Part shown: positions 28,622 through 37,303 of the stretch, piece by piece
How positions within the stretch are numbered: position 1 is the first letter of the stretch
Layout of the letters: each line of letters begins with the position of its first letter
Virus record (IMG/VR): IMGVR_UViG_3300020020_000038
Location: 1 to 53,478 of that record
DNA length: 53,478 nt
From: a virus
Reading direction: 5' to 3' (one strand)
Position numbers and translations under genes: made by a program
The notes under the pieces: model-generated
The model's database searches: none
Seen by the model: the letters and a program-made list of their open reading frames with translations, nothing else
Told to the model about the DNA's origin: nothing

Positions 28622-30699
28622 ACCGTGGACGTCCTACGAACCCCGTCGACCCGGGACGTCAACCGTGCCATGTCGAGTCGGGTGGTCAACCGCACCCCAT
28701 CGATCCTAGTCGTGTAGCGCGGCCCGCCCGTGTAGATCGGCGCCGACGACGGAACGGTCGGCGTGACGACGTCGGTGATCCCGACCGGATCGACGAAGGC
28801 CCGCACGGCATCGTGGACGATTTCGATGGAGTCGACGAGACCGACGACATCAACGATGTTGGCTGCGCCGGCCCCGGCGATCTCGACCGAGTCGGTGATC
28901 CCGACCGGATCGACGGCGGAGACCGCCGACCCGACAGCGATCTCGACCGAGTCGGTGATCCCGACCGGATCGACGGCGGAGACCGCTTGGCTGAGGGACA
29001 CATCGACAGAGTCAGTGATCCCGAGAGCGTCGGCGACAGAGCGAGCGACCGACAGAGCGACGTCAACCGAGTCGGCGATGCCGATGACGTCGACGTGTGA
29101 GCGGACGATGACGGAGGCGGCGTCAACGGCGTCGGTGATCCCGATGTTGTCGGCTGGGTTGATCGCCCCTTCGCCGGAGGACTCGACCGTGACGGAATCG
29201 GTGATCCCCACCACGTCCGTTTGCGGGCGGACGATCGCACTGGCGGCATCGACTGTGTCGGTGATCCCGATCTCGTCGGTCTCTGCGACCACCTTGCTGA
29301 TTACGACCGCAGCGGAGTCGGTGATCCCCACCCCGTCGACCGCGGCCAGGGCGTTGCCGACGGTGAGCGTTGCCGTGTCGGTGACACCGATGTTGTCGAC
29401 GGCCGCTACGGCGTTACCGACCGCCACCGTCGTTGCGTCGGTGATCCCGACTGGGTCGACGACGTCGAAGGCATTACCGACGGCGAGCGTTGCCGTGTCC
29501 GTGATCCCGACGACATCGACCGGGGATTGGGTGAGGCTGAGTTGTAGCGTCGCCGTGTCCGTGATCCCGACATCGTCAGCGTCGGCATCGATCGTGACGG
29601 CAAGCGCCACGTCAACGTCTTCGGTGATCCCGACTGGATCGACTGCCGCGATGGCGTTCGCCACGACGAGCGCCACCGAGTCGGTGATGCCGACGTTGTC
29701 GGTGACCGCTTCGAGGAGCCCAAGCTCCGTTGTGATCGAATCGGTGATCCCGACGGTGTCGGTGACGGCGACGACGTTGTCGACGACGAGCGTCGCGGCA
29801 TCGGTGATGCCGATGTTGTCGACTGGGGTGAGGTCGGTGTCGCCGCCAGGAACGAACGTGGTCGCCGAGTCGGTGATCCCGACCGCTTCGGCGCGTTGTA
29901 GTTCGTAGTCCTCGGCGACACCCGAGTCGCCGATCCCGATGAGATCGACAGGGTTGACGCCCCGGCCGATGACGAGAGCCACCGAGTCCGTGATCCCGAC
30001 CTCATCGGTCTCGGAGACGGTGTGGGCGATAGCGGACGACGGATGGACAGCGAGCGTGAACGCCCGCCAAGCGAACGATACGTCGGTGCTGAACGCCCCG
30101 GCGTCCTCTGACGCTGCGTTGAGTTGTCGAGACGCTGCCGCAATCAAGCCACCGAGGTTTGTGCCTGCGGTACCGCAAGTCTTCTGGAGCGGCGGGCTCG
30201 GCGTGTAGTTGGCTGGCGAACCGGCGTTGGCCCATGTGTCATCGTCGGCTTCCTCGCCAGCCGATCCGAAGAAGGTGATCCATAGGTAGTCCTTGGCACC
30301 ACCGGTCGGGGTGCAAGTCGTGGCGTTGGGAGCAGTCGAGGTGCCGGTCGCCAACGTCGACAGTTGCGGAGCCTGGGTTGCCGGGTCCTCAGCACCCGAA
30401 ATCTGATATGTAATCGTGGCGTCACGGACAGCCACCGTTGACGTGAACGTGACCGTCGCGCCTTCCGCCCCATTGGACACGCGATACCACACGGCCATGC
30501 CGCTCGGGACGGCCTCATCGAGAAGTTCGGTCCATCCGGCGAGCGTGTTGAACGATGCAGTCGACGCTGGGGTGCCCTTGTCCAACAGGACGAGAATCAG
30601 GTTCCCCGAGACGAGACTCGCGGGCAAGCTGACGACGTGGGACGTATTCGCGGTGGCTGTCGCCGACTCGTTGGTCGTAACGACGACGGGGAAGGCCAC
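28618..30699 (-). CDS. tail fibre-like protein with about 21 GITD repeats
   Basis: A 693-aa structural protein. Residues 1-220 form a beta-sandwich-like domain (SLPASLVSGNLILVLLDK, WITFFGSAGEEAD, FAWRAFTLAVHPSS) of the kind found in the next gene. From 225 to 655 there are about 21 repeats of roughly 20 residues with the core VDxVGITDSVxxAVG. The C-terminus (656-693) carries four Arg-rich decads (RLTSRVDGVR type). It is the last large gene of the tail operon and is probably a long fibre or adhesin. GITD-like repeats occur in other actinophage tail proteins as I recall. Confidence 0.8.
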   Translation of the reverse strand: MAFPVVVTTNESATATANTSHVVSLPASLVSGNLILVLLDKGTPASTASFNTLAGWTELLDEAVPSGMAVWYRVSNGAEGATVTFTSTVAVRDATITYQISGAEDPATQAPQLSTLATGTSTAPNATTCTPTGGAKDYLWITFFGSAGEEADDDTWANAGSPANYTPSPPLQKTCGTAGTNLGGLIAAASRQLNAASEDAGAFSTDVSFAWRAFTLAVHPSSAIAHTVSETDEVGITDSVALVIGRGVNPVDLIGIGDSGVAEDYELQRAEAVGITDSATTFVPGGDTDLTPVDNIGITDAATLVVDNVVAVTDTVGITDSITTELGLLEAVTDNVGITDSVALVVANAIAAVDPVGITEDVDVALAVTIDADADDVGITDTATLQLSLTQSPVDVVGITDTATLAVGNAFDVVDPVGITDATTVAVGNAVAAVDNIGVTDTATLTVGNALAAVDGVGITDSAAVVISKVVAETDEIGITDTVDAASAIVRPQTDVVGITDSVTVESSGEGAINPADNIGITDAVDAASVIVRSHVDVIGIADSVDVALSVARSVADALGITDSVDVSLSQAVSAVDPVGITDSVEIAVGSAVSAVDPVGITDSVEIAGAGAANIVDVVGLVDSIEIVHDAVRAFVDPVGITDVVTPTVPSSAPIYTGGPRYTTRIDGVRLTTRLDMARLTSRVDGVRRTSTV
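28760..30020. repeat. about 21 GITD coding repeats, ~60 bp each
   Basis: A unit containing TCGGTGATCCCGA recurs every 57-66 bp. Two neighbouring units (about 28878-28990) are nearly identical for over 45 bp, indicating recent duplication; others have diverged. Copy number is likely to vary between isolates or assemblies. Confidence 0.9.
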
Positions 30700-30700
30700 G

Positions 30701-31486
30701 TCAGATCACCCTCGTGATGGCGAGACGCACACGCGGCGGCGGCACCACCACATCGGCCGCATCAGTGATCCCGACGTTGTCGACCGGATTGACTTCCTCC
30801 GCATCGCCCGCGCCAGCGGCGACCTCGATGGCAACACCTGCAAACGAGAACACCGCCACCGACGCGCCGGCCCTGATGTCATTCCACAGCACCGAGGCAG
30901 AGGTTGACCCGGTGCGTTGCTGGAACTGTGCGCCACCAAAGAACGACGCTGACGAGTCGACCTGGGCGTCCTCAGTCCAGCCGGTCCCACCGTCGATGTC
31001 GTTGAGTCCGGCGTCCGTGTCCACCACACAACCGGCCAGGACGACACTCGACGCCGCCGGAGCCCCGGACAACGTGATCGTCTTAGCCCCGTCAGTCGTG
31101 TTATCGGCGAGACCGATGACGGCATCGATCGGGTCACCAGTGTCGAATCCGGTCACCTCGTACACGGCATAGAACATGCCGTAGGTCGACGATGCCCCCG
31201 TGCCGATCGTGATCGTCGTAGACCCGCCCACTGCGACCGCTGTGAATGACTCGCCGGACGCCTTATCGGAGACACCTTGGTAGGCGGATGCTTGCGTGGC
31301 GAACGTGTGTGACGGCGCGGCACAGGTCAACGCACCCGCCGCGGAGCTACCCATGATCGCCATCAACTGGACGACAATCAAACTGCCCGCCGTGAAAGAG
31401 ATTGCACCCAACGCCTCCGACGCAGCGACAGGCGACGTCGCCAGGTCTGCCGAGCCGGACGCCTTGAGTGTCGCTACGACGGCCAT
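30701..31486 (-). CDS. tail/fibre beta-domain protein (261 aa)
   Basis: The first 220 residues parallel the N-terminal domain of the GITD protein (SLIVVQLMAIMGSSAAGAL, GTGWTEDAQVDSS, SVLWNDIRAGASVAVFSFAGVAI). The C-terminus contains one unit, VDNVGITDAADVVVPPPRVRL. So the two adjacent genes derive from a common ancestor with different repeat numbers. Structural role inferred. Confidence 0.65.
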   Translation of the reverse strand: MAVVATLKASGSADLATSPVAASEALGAISFTAGSLIVVQLMAIMGSSAAGALTCAAPSHTFATQASAYQGVSDKASGESFTAVAVGGSTTITIGTGASSTYGMFYAVYEVTGFDTGDPIDAVIGLADNTTDGAKTITLSGAPAASSVVLAGCVVDTDAGLNDIDGGTGWTEDAQVDSSASFFGGAQFQQRTGSTSASVLWNDIRAGASVAVFSFAGVAIEVAAGAGDAEEVNPVDNVGITDAADVVVPPPRVRLAITRVI

Positions 31487-31487
31487 G

Positions 31488-32825
31488 TCATGCAGCCTCT
31501 ACCACAAGCACCCAGTCGCCGTCACCGGCAGCGTTCGTCCCGAGCGACCCGAACGATTGCGAACCGGTCGTAGCGAACACCCCGAGAGACGTCGCGGCCA
31601 GGTTGACGGGGTCGACCTTGAACACTTCACAGTTGGTCGGGGCAAGCATGCCGACGTTGAGACCGACAGTGGCCGCTCCACCACTGGGCCGGTAGACGAC
31701 AGCGAGCGTCCCGCTGGTGGCAGCGGTGTCAACTCGGGCACCGATCAACAGGCCACCCGACCCACGCCCCGTGGTGACGAACGTAGACCCCAACGGCAGC
31801 ATCGTGGACCAGCGGGTGCCGAGACCGATGATGAATTGGGCGAACATCTCCAGCTTCAATGAGCCGGGCGAATCCAGATTCGATTCCCACGTCCCGGTCC
31901 ACGCGATCCCCCACGAGGCGTCCTCGAAATGCCAGATCGGGTTGTTCCCGAACAGGACGTAGCAAGCACCACCGACGAACGGCCCCCACATCTGCGACCG
32001 CAGATACGGCTCGTCACCGTATTGATCCTCATGATCAAAGTCGGCTTCGTAGTGCCCCTCGAAGAACCCGACCGGAATCGCCGACGCCGCGTACGCCGTC
32101 TCGGTGTCGGCAGCCGGAGTGTTGCCGTAGTCGTAGATGGTGTCGAGGTCGAACGTGATCCCCGGATAGAACGTCGAACCGAGCGAGCCGCTGAGACCAC
32201 CCGGAGCAACCAGGAAACCACTGTTGGCTCGTAGCGCCGTAGCGACGTTCGCTTGGCGATCCTCCAAGGTGGCGTCGGGGTCGAAGTCGTGCCCGATCAG
32301 CCAGATCAGGTTGGGGCGATCGGCGTACCGTTGGGCGAGCGACGTCGCATAGGTGGACACCTGCCCGTTGGTCGCCGCCGCCAGCTCGGTCCGCCAACCG
32401 TCGCCGAGGTTGAACCCGAGGTACGTCATACACACGATGACCGTGAACCCCAGGCGTTCCATCTCATCGAAGATGAAGTCGATGTGTTCCCAGTACGGCT
32501 CGTTCAACGACGACTGGTACGCGGTCCCAGTGAACGGCAGGTCACCGTTGACGTTGCGTTCGGGCGGGGTCTGGTTGGAGAACCCGCCCTCGGGAGCGTT
32601 GAACAGACTGAGGTTGAAACCCTTCGCCGCCCGATCCTCCAGGTAGGTCGTTACCTCGGCGGCGGTGAGTTGCACCCCGAGCGACCACGCCGTGTCAGCG
32701 ACACCAAACCAGGGTTGTCCGTTCTGATCGACAAGGTAGGTGCCGTCACCCGAAACCGCCGTGGCGAACGGCAACCCAGTCTCGATGAACCTCAGATGGT
32801 GATCTGTGCGGACGGTCACGGCCAC
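31488..32825 (-). CDS. DUF4038/GH140-like glycoside hydrolase, probable tail depolymerase
   Basis: A 445-aa TIM-barrel enzyme resembling DUF4038/apiosidase (GH140): YLVDQNGQPWFGVADTAWSL (about 28-47), AAKGFNLSLFNAPEGG, LGFTVIVCMTYLGFNLGDGW, then RPNLIWLIGHDFDPDATLED, PVGFFEGHYEADFDHEDQYG. The last 90 residues match the C-terminal beta domain usually paired with it. In bacteria these enzymes cut apiose or other side chains of pectin or exopolysaccharides. Position among tail genes suggests a virion depolymerase for host capsule. No signal peptide. Confidence 0.75.
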   Translation of the reverse strand: MAVTVRTDHHLRFIETGLPFATAVSGDGTYLVDQNGQPWFGVADTAWSLGVQLTAAEVTTYLEDRAAKGFNLSLFNAPEGGFSNQTPPERNVNGDLPFTGTAYQSSLNEPYWEHIDFIFDEMERLGFTVIVCMTYLGFNLGDGWRTELAAATNGQVSTYATSLAQRYADRPNLIWLIGHDFDPDATLEDRQANVATALRANSGFLVAPGGLSGSLGSTFYPGITFDLDTIYDYGNTPAADTETAYAASAIPVGFFEGHYEADFDHEDQYGDEPYLRSQMWGPFVGGACYVLFGNNPIWHFEDASWGIAWTGTWESNLDSPGSLKLEMFAQFIIGLGTRWSTMLPLGSTFVTTGRGSGGLLIGARVDTAATSGTLAVVYRPSGGAATVGLNVGMLAPTNCEVFKVDPVNLAATSLGVFATTGSQSFGSLGTNAAGDGDWVLVVEAA

Positions 32826-32837
32826 AACCGTGACCCC

Positions 32838-33419
32838 CTATGCGCCTAGAAGATCATGACTCCACGTGATCGCCAGAGTGTCGCTCGCACCCTTGTCGAC
32901 GGCGCTGAACACGACACGGGAGATTGTGTCGGCCGCCGCACCTGCGCCCGTGCCGATCGGGGTGAGATTCGTGATCACAGCCTCCGTGATCGCCGAGTTT
33001 GTCGCCGTGCCAGCCGCCCACGTCGTCTTCCACTGGATGCGTCGAGACGAACCGTTCAACGCCGAGGTGGGGAACCCGCCGTCGATCGCCACGTTCGAGC
33101 CAGAGATGTGCGCAACGATCGCCGCGCCGGCACCGGTCTTGGCCGCCGCGGTCGTGCTGGTGCCGAGCCGCATCCCGGTCACCTGGTCAGGCGGCGAAGC
33201 GATGCCGGCGGCCCGTTCGCCGTAGTACTCGTCGCCGACCTGGGTGACCAGGTTCCGGATAAGTTCCAGGCTGATGATTTCGAGACCGGCAGCCTTACGG
33301 CGGGGACGGAGCAACGCCACTTCGACGAGGCCGGCGATCCCGACCGAGTCGTCGTGGCCACGGGCACGGTCGAGCGTCAAAACGACCTCGTCGCGGATAC
33401 CACTGGGATCAACGTTCAC
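32838..33419 (-). CDS. tail-associated protein with a GITD-like N-terminal motif
   Basis: GTG 33419 with AGGAGG 5 nt upstream. VDPSGIRDEVVLTLDRARGHDDSVGIAGLVEVALL at the start is two GITD-type units. After a helical stretch (AGLEIISLELIRNLVTQVG) comes a beta-rich domain ending in a VFSAVDKGASDTLAITW strand. The shared unit ties it to the fibre proteins downstream. Confidence 0.6.
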   Translation of the reverse strand: MNVDPSGIRDEVVLTLDRARGHDDSVGIAGLVEVALLRPRRKAAGLEIISLELIRNLVTQVGDEYYGERAAGIASPPDQVTGMRLGTSTTAAAKTGAGAAIVAHISGSNVAIDGGFPTSALNGSSRRIQWKTTWAAGTATNSAITEAVITNLTPIGTGAGAAADTISRVVFSAVDKGASDTLAITWSHDLLGA

Positions 33420-33428
33420 TGGGGCCTC

Positions 33429-33905
33429 CTACTTGATGCCGACGTTGGCGAGCTTGCCGGGTTCGGTGACGAGCGTCCCGGTCGAGTCGGTGCGGGTGAC
33501 GAACGACGACGTGAGTCCGACCGTCGACCAGCCGAGATAGGCGACCATGGCGAACGCCCACGTGATCGCCGCCGAAATGAACGCTGACCACGAGATGACC
33601 GCGCCGCCACCATCAACGAGATGCACGTTCACGAGCCCGGCGACACCGGACAGGACGATGGTGACCAGTTGTTTCACCCAGCTCGCCCAGAGCAGTTTGG
33701 TGAGGAGACCGGTGACCAGCGGGATGACGACACCGAGAATGACCGAGACGACATACGGCGGGAGGGCGAACGCCCCGTCGACTTGTACGGCGTCCGGGCC
33801 GACCGGGGTCGGTTCCTCCAGGCCGGAAGCGAGCACCGCAGCGGGCAACATCACCGCCCCGACGAACACGAGAGCAGCAGTGAGGATGCGACCGAGACGG
33901 CTCAT
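33429..33905 (-). CDS. multi-pass membrane protein, holin candidate
   Basis: 158 aa from ATG 33905. An N-terminal hydrophobic segment LTAALVFVGAVMLPAAVLA may be a signal or helix 1; then YVVSVILGVVIPLVTGLLTK, LVTIVLSGVAGLVNVHLV and FISAAITWAFAMVAYLGW. Four helices in 158 residues, next to a coiled-coil TM protein and amidase, fit a holin or antiholin. Promoter TACGAT at 33914. Confidence 0.6.
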   Translation of the reverse strand: MSRLGRILTAALVFVGAVMLPAAVLASGLEEPTPVGPDAVQVDGAFALPPYVVSVILGVVIPLVTGLLTKLLWASWVKQLVTIVLSGVAGLVNVHLVDGGGAVISWSAFISAAITWAFAMVAYLGWSTVGLTSSFVTRTDSTGTLVTEPGKLANVGIK

Positions 33906-33913
33906 GTGTGGGC

Positions 33914-33919
33914 ATCGTA
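33914..33919 (-). promoter_or_regulatory. GTC-TACGAT -10 element
   Basis: Lies 8 nt from ATG 33905. GTC precedes the hexamer as in the strong early promoters. Confidence 0.5.
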
Positions 33920-33949
33920 GACGGCGCGCCACCGTGAAGTGTGGACCTG

Positions 33950-34483
33950 TCAGGGTGCCCGCTCGATCAGGATGAACGCGAGCGAGGACAGCCCGACGAG
34001 TACGGCGACGGCCCAACCGATGATCTGGCGGGACTTGTCGAGTCCGGCCGCGGTGCCAGTGGTGAGGTCGAGCCGCGAGTTGACCGTGTCGAGCCGCGAG
34101 TTGACGACGGCGATGGCATCGGTGCGGGCGGCGACCCCGGCGTCGACCTTGGCGTTCATCGCTTGGAGCCCGGCGTCGACCTTGGCCTCCAACGCCTGGA
34201 ACCCTGTCTCGACCCGGCCTTCCATCGACTTGAAGCGGGCCTCGATCTCGTCACGGGGCATCGTCTTAGCGATGATGTCAGCTTGCTGACCACGGAACTC
34301 GTTGACGCTGTCGAGACGAGCCTGGATCGTCTCATTCTTCTCGCTGAGCGCTGTGTTCTGGGCGTCGAACCGCTGATCCAGGCGCAGGTCGAGGTCGATG
34401 AACCGCTGCTCGAAGTGGGCACGCAGCGTGTCAACAGTCCAGCCGGACGGATCTTTCTCCGTCTCACCGCCACCGATCGCCAC
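33950..34483 (-). CDS. coiled-coil protein with C-terminal TM helix, lysis-related
   Basis: 177 aa. Residues 15-150 are predicted coiled coil (RFDAQNTALSEKNETIQARL, LEAKVDAGLQAMNAKVDAG repeats). A single helix, IGWAVAVLVGLSSLAFILIE, ends the protein. Start GTG 34483 has GGAGG 7 nt upstream; GTG 34498 is an alternative. Proteins of this plan beside endolysins are often called one-TM holins or spanin-like. It mirrors the gene at 45303. Confidence 0.6.
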   Translation of the reverse strand: MAIGGGETEKDPSGWTVDTLRAHFEQRFIDLDLRLDQRFDAQNTALSEKNETIQARLDSVNEFRGQQADIIAKTMPRDEIEARFKSMEGRVETGFQALEAKVDAGLQAMNAKVDAGVAARTDAIAVVNSRLDTVNSRLDLTTGTAAGLDKSRQIIGWAVAVLVGLSSLAFILIERAP

Positions 34484-34523
34484 CTTCGCTCCTCCCACGA
34501 GCCTAATGCTAGTAGTGATAAGG

Positions 34524-34529
34524 ATCGTA
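34524..34529 (-). promoter_or_regulatory. GTC-TACGAT -10 element before holin-type genes
   Basis: On the minus strand GTC-TACGAT ends 25 nt before GTG 34498 and about 40 nt before GTG 34483. It is in the 81-bp gap after the endolysin stop and may drive separate holin expression. Confidence 0.45.
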
Positions 34530-34564
34530 GACGGGCGTACCTCCAGCGTGTCGCCGCGTACCGG

Positions 34565-35572
34565 TCAGTTGACCTGAACACCCAGCCGAGCAATGCCGGC
34601 ATCGGACACGTTGGTGACATCATCGGCACTGTTGACCGACTTCTTCGACGCCAAATCTATGAGCTGATCGGCCGCATTCCCCGACAGTCCACGCCGGAAC
34701 GTCCCCATCGAAATCTGCTGGTTGATGTCATTCGTGTCGGCGAGCTGCCGGCGGGCGAGTCCGTTACCGATGAAGAACTTGCCGTCCTTGGTCTTGGCGA
34801 TGAACATGCCTTCTCCTTCCGACCCGGCCAACGCGAGGACCGGATTCGGGTCGATGGGTCCGAGCCACGCCTGTTGAATTTGGATGGCCCTCGGGATGAT
34901 GAGGTTGCGGACCTGGACCTTTTTGCGGTCACCGGGGCAGGATTTGCCGGGGTGAATCGTGGTGAACGGGTAAGTATCCGGGTCGGTGTGGGATGCAACC
35001 CCGGTATCCCACCACTCGGTCACCATCACGAGAGGGAAGCCATGCACAAGCGATTCGTAGGCGACGATCGCCGCGATCGTTTCGATCTGGCCCTCATCGA
35101 AGAACGAGCCCGTCGGATACGGGTCGGCGATGGAGCCACGATCGGCGGTCTCGATGGCGAGAGACCACCACTGGACGTCGCCACGTTCACGGATCTCGGC
35201 CTGTTGAGCGTCGGTCAACGAATCCCACCGGTCGGACCCGGGCCGGACCGTCTTGTTGGCAATCCCCTTCTGCGACGAGTCCAACATCTTCCGGGCGCGA
35301 GTCACCCCGTCATGGGTGCGGTCGACCTGATAGTGCGGGAGGGTGTTCACACCCGGGTTGCCGTGCGTGTGGTTCCACGCCGACTCGATCGACCCCTCCC
35401 GCTGCGCCGCATTCGTGTGGATGAAGATGGAGCGGGCGATCCCGTCATCGGCCAGCGTGGAAGGCTCGCCGGGGAGGTCGGGCCGGGAGTCGGCGAAGGT
35501 GACGAACTTGACTTCGACACCGTCAGGGGCATGCGCCGAGTCGATGACGGCCGGGCGTGGGGGGAAGGCCAC
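34565..35572 (-). CDS. lysA: endolysin, N-acetylmuramoyl-L-alanine amidase
   Basis: A 335-aa amidase_2-like lysin. Zinc/catalytic candidates: H52 in FIHTNAAQREGS, H80 in TLPHYQVDR and the late HPGKSCPGDRKK. This order matches actinophage LysA amidases, which hydrolyse the bond between MurNAc and the stem peptide. Residues 240-335 have no clear wall-binding motif but include a small repeat-like domain (ADTNDINQQISM). No signal peptide, so a holin is needed. A second amidase sits at 46248. Confidence 0.9.
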   Translation of the reverse strand: MAFPPRPAVIDSAHAPDGVEVKFVTFADSRPDLPGEPSTLADDGIARSIFIHTNAAQREGSIESAWNHTHGNPGVNTLPHYQVDRTHDGVTRARKMLDSSQKGIANKTVRPGSDRWDSLTDAQQAEIRERGDVQWWSLAIETADRGSIADPYPTGSFFDEGQIETIAAIVAYESLVHGFPLVMVTEWWDTGVASHTDPDTYPFTTIHPGKSCPGDRKKVQVRNLIIPRAIQIQQAWLGPIDPNPVLALAGSEGEGMFIAKTKDGKFFIGNGLARRQLADTNDINQQISMGTFRRGLSGNAADQLIDLASKKSVNSADDVTNVSDAGIARLGVQVN

Positions 35573-35582
35573 GAGATGGACC

Positions 35583-36236
35583 CTAGTCGGGGATGAAGAT
35601 GTAGTGGAGGACGCAGCGAGTCGCCGCCGCGATCGAGGCCGTGCCCGTGCCGGATGCGCGGGTGATGGTGGCAGTGATCACAGCGTCGGAGGCACCGTCG
35701 ATGGCGGCGCTCCCACTCATCGACCACGGCCATGACGTCGTCGCGTCTGGAGCCTGGTTATCGACGTTGGAAATCGAGTCGCCGTCGATCAAGAGCACCA
35801 GCGAGAAGCGGTCCGTGCCAACGGTCTTAGTGTGCTGCCCATTTGACCAGGCATGGAGACGGCCGGGGATTCCCGGCGCTGGCAACGTGATCGTGTCAAA
35901 CGTGAGCGACGTCGTGCCGGACGTCGGCCCAGCGTTGGTCGCCCCGGTCTTGCCACCCGAGACCGGCCCGTTGGCAGCAGCCCCGATGACGCCGATGATG
36001 ACGGCGCCGGCCGGAGGATGGAACAGGACCATGACTCGTTGCCCGGCAGGGACCGGGCCGATCAGTGACGGCACCTCGACCGGGACCGTGTCGCCGTCGA
36101 CGAGCACCATCGGCCCGACAACATCGGCGACGGTGCCCGGACGCAACTCCGGCGTCCGGACCTTCTCCAACGCCCGCGACAACGTCTCGGAGATGAGGGT
36201 GCGGAGCATGTGATCGTCGAAACGGGGATCGCTCAC
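35583..36236 (-). CDS. tail hub protein, OB-fold-like
   Basis: 217 aa from GTG 36236 (GTGA overlap). Residues 30-90: RPGTVADVVGPMVLVDGDTVPVEVP and GQRVMVLFHPPAGAVIIGVI, an OB-fold pattern found in tail spike hub and baseplate proteins. The C-terminal 120 residues are beta-rich and possibly receptor- or fibre-binding. Confidence 0.6.
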   Translation of the reverse strand: MSDPRFDDHMLRTLISETLSRALEKVRTPELRPGTVADVVGPMVLVDGDTVPVEVPSLIGPVPAGQRVMVLFHPPAGAVIIGVIGAAANGPVSGGKTGATNAGPTSGTTSLTFDTITLPAPGIPGRLHAWSNGQHTKTVGTDRFSLVLLIDGDSISNVDNQAPDATTSWPWSMSGSAAIDGASDAVITATITRASGTGTASIAAATRCVLHYIFIPD

Positions 36237-37303
36237 GTCAGAACCCTCCGCAGAGTGTGGGCCATCGGGCCGGACGGAGACAGCGGGAGCGACCACGACT
36301 CCTCCACCCAGCGCAGATCGAACACTTCCATGACGGTGTAGCCGTCGTGGCGGGGATCGGGAGGACCAGCGAACGAGACATGCTCCACGAACGTTTCAGC
36401 CTTGCGGTGGGAACCGGTCGACAAGGCGAGCGTCCGGGCAGCCTCATCGATTTGCGATTGAGACCCGATGCCTTGGACGTTGAACACCTCGACGATGCGG
36501 AACCCGCGGGCATGGAAGGAATGTGGAGCGCCAGCCGGGACGTCGTACACACCGACGAACGCCTGAGCAGCCGAATCCGACGAGATGGCGATGGTCCGGT
36601 TGACGGCGTGGAGCAGGTCACTGGTGGTGACAGTCGTCGCTGCGTACACGGAGTGCTCATGAACGACCTCAGGTTCCACCGCGTCGGGGTCGACGATGCG
36701 TTGGACCCGGCACACGCCGTCATGGTCGAACCAGGGAGGATGCCACCCGACGTTGGTGGCGAGGTCGGTGATGATTTGGGTGCGGGACGTCCCGCCCGGC
36801 CAGGCCATCGGCGCGCCGACCGTCGCCGTTGCAGACTCGACGACAGAGGCGAGCCCCAACTCGTCGAGGATGTCGACGACCACCCCACGGACATCGGCGT
36901 CGGATTGAACACCGACCGTCCGGTCCATCGCCTGGTCGAGAATCAGTCCCTTGTCGACGAGGGTGCCGGACAGCGTTTCGCCGTAGCTGTAGCGAGGGTT
37001 CGAGGCGTCGGCGAACAGGAACACGCCGAGTGGATGTTCGGAGGCGTCCTCTAGGACCATGATCGGCCGCAACCGATCGGACAGAGGATTGACAGAGGCC
37101 CGATCGACCGGCGTGAGGTTGAGGTTCGCCATATCGCGGACAATCGTGCGGGACGTGTCGTGCGTGATGACGGGAGTCAGATCGTCACGAGCAGGGTTCA
37201 CCTCACCGATGAGCCGCTCGGCGTTGTCGAGCACCTCGAACCGGTACGCCGACGCCCGTTGGGAAACGCCACGCAGATCGAGAAGATCATGAGTTTGAGG
37301 CAT
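36233..37303 (-). CDS. minor tail/baseplate hub protein
   Basis: 356 aa from ATG 37303 (TGATG overlap with the HNH). DLLDLRGVSQRASAYRFEVL, then DMANLNLTPVDRASVN and WHPPWFDHDGVCRVQRI; this is the plan of Mu gp44 / gpD-like hub proteins that link the tail tip. The later part contains AINRT-like and VEHVSFAGPPDPRHDGYT segments. Assigned from layout and motifs, not from a strong family match. Confidence 0.6.
   Translation of the reverse strand: MPQTHDLLDLRGVSQRASAYRFEVLDNAERLIGEVNPARDDLTPVITHDTSRTIVRDMANLNLTPVDRASVNPLSDRLRPIMVLEDASEHPLGVFLFADASNPRYSYGETLSGTLVDKGLILDQAMDRTVGVQSDADVRGVVVDILDELGLASVVESATATVGAPMAWPGGTSRTQIITDLATNVGWHPPWFDHDGVCRVQRIVDPDAVEPEVVHEHSVYAATTVTTSDLLHAVNRTIAISSDSAAQAFVGVYDVPAGAPHSFHARGFRIVEVFNVQGIGSQSQIDEAARTLALSTGSHRKAETFVEHVSFAGPPDPRHDGYTVMEVFDLRWVEESWSLPLSPSGPMAHTLRRVLT

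Noticed and set aside
28763-29908. 381-codon Thr/Ser-rich frame on the plus strand resembling a mucin-like protein
   Set aside because: It is the antisense of the GITD repeat array; its repetitiveness is inherited from the real gene.
28760-30020. possible CRISPR array because of 60-bp periodic repeats
   Set aside because: The repeats are coding, in frame, with no constant repeat/spacer structure.
33941-35596. 551-codon open frame on the plus strand
   Set aside because: It lies fully antisense to the endolysin and coiled-coil genes, whose motifs are clear. Long antisense frames are common in high-GC DNA.
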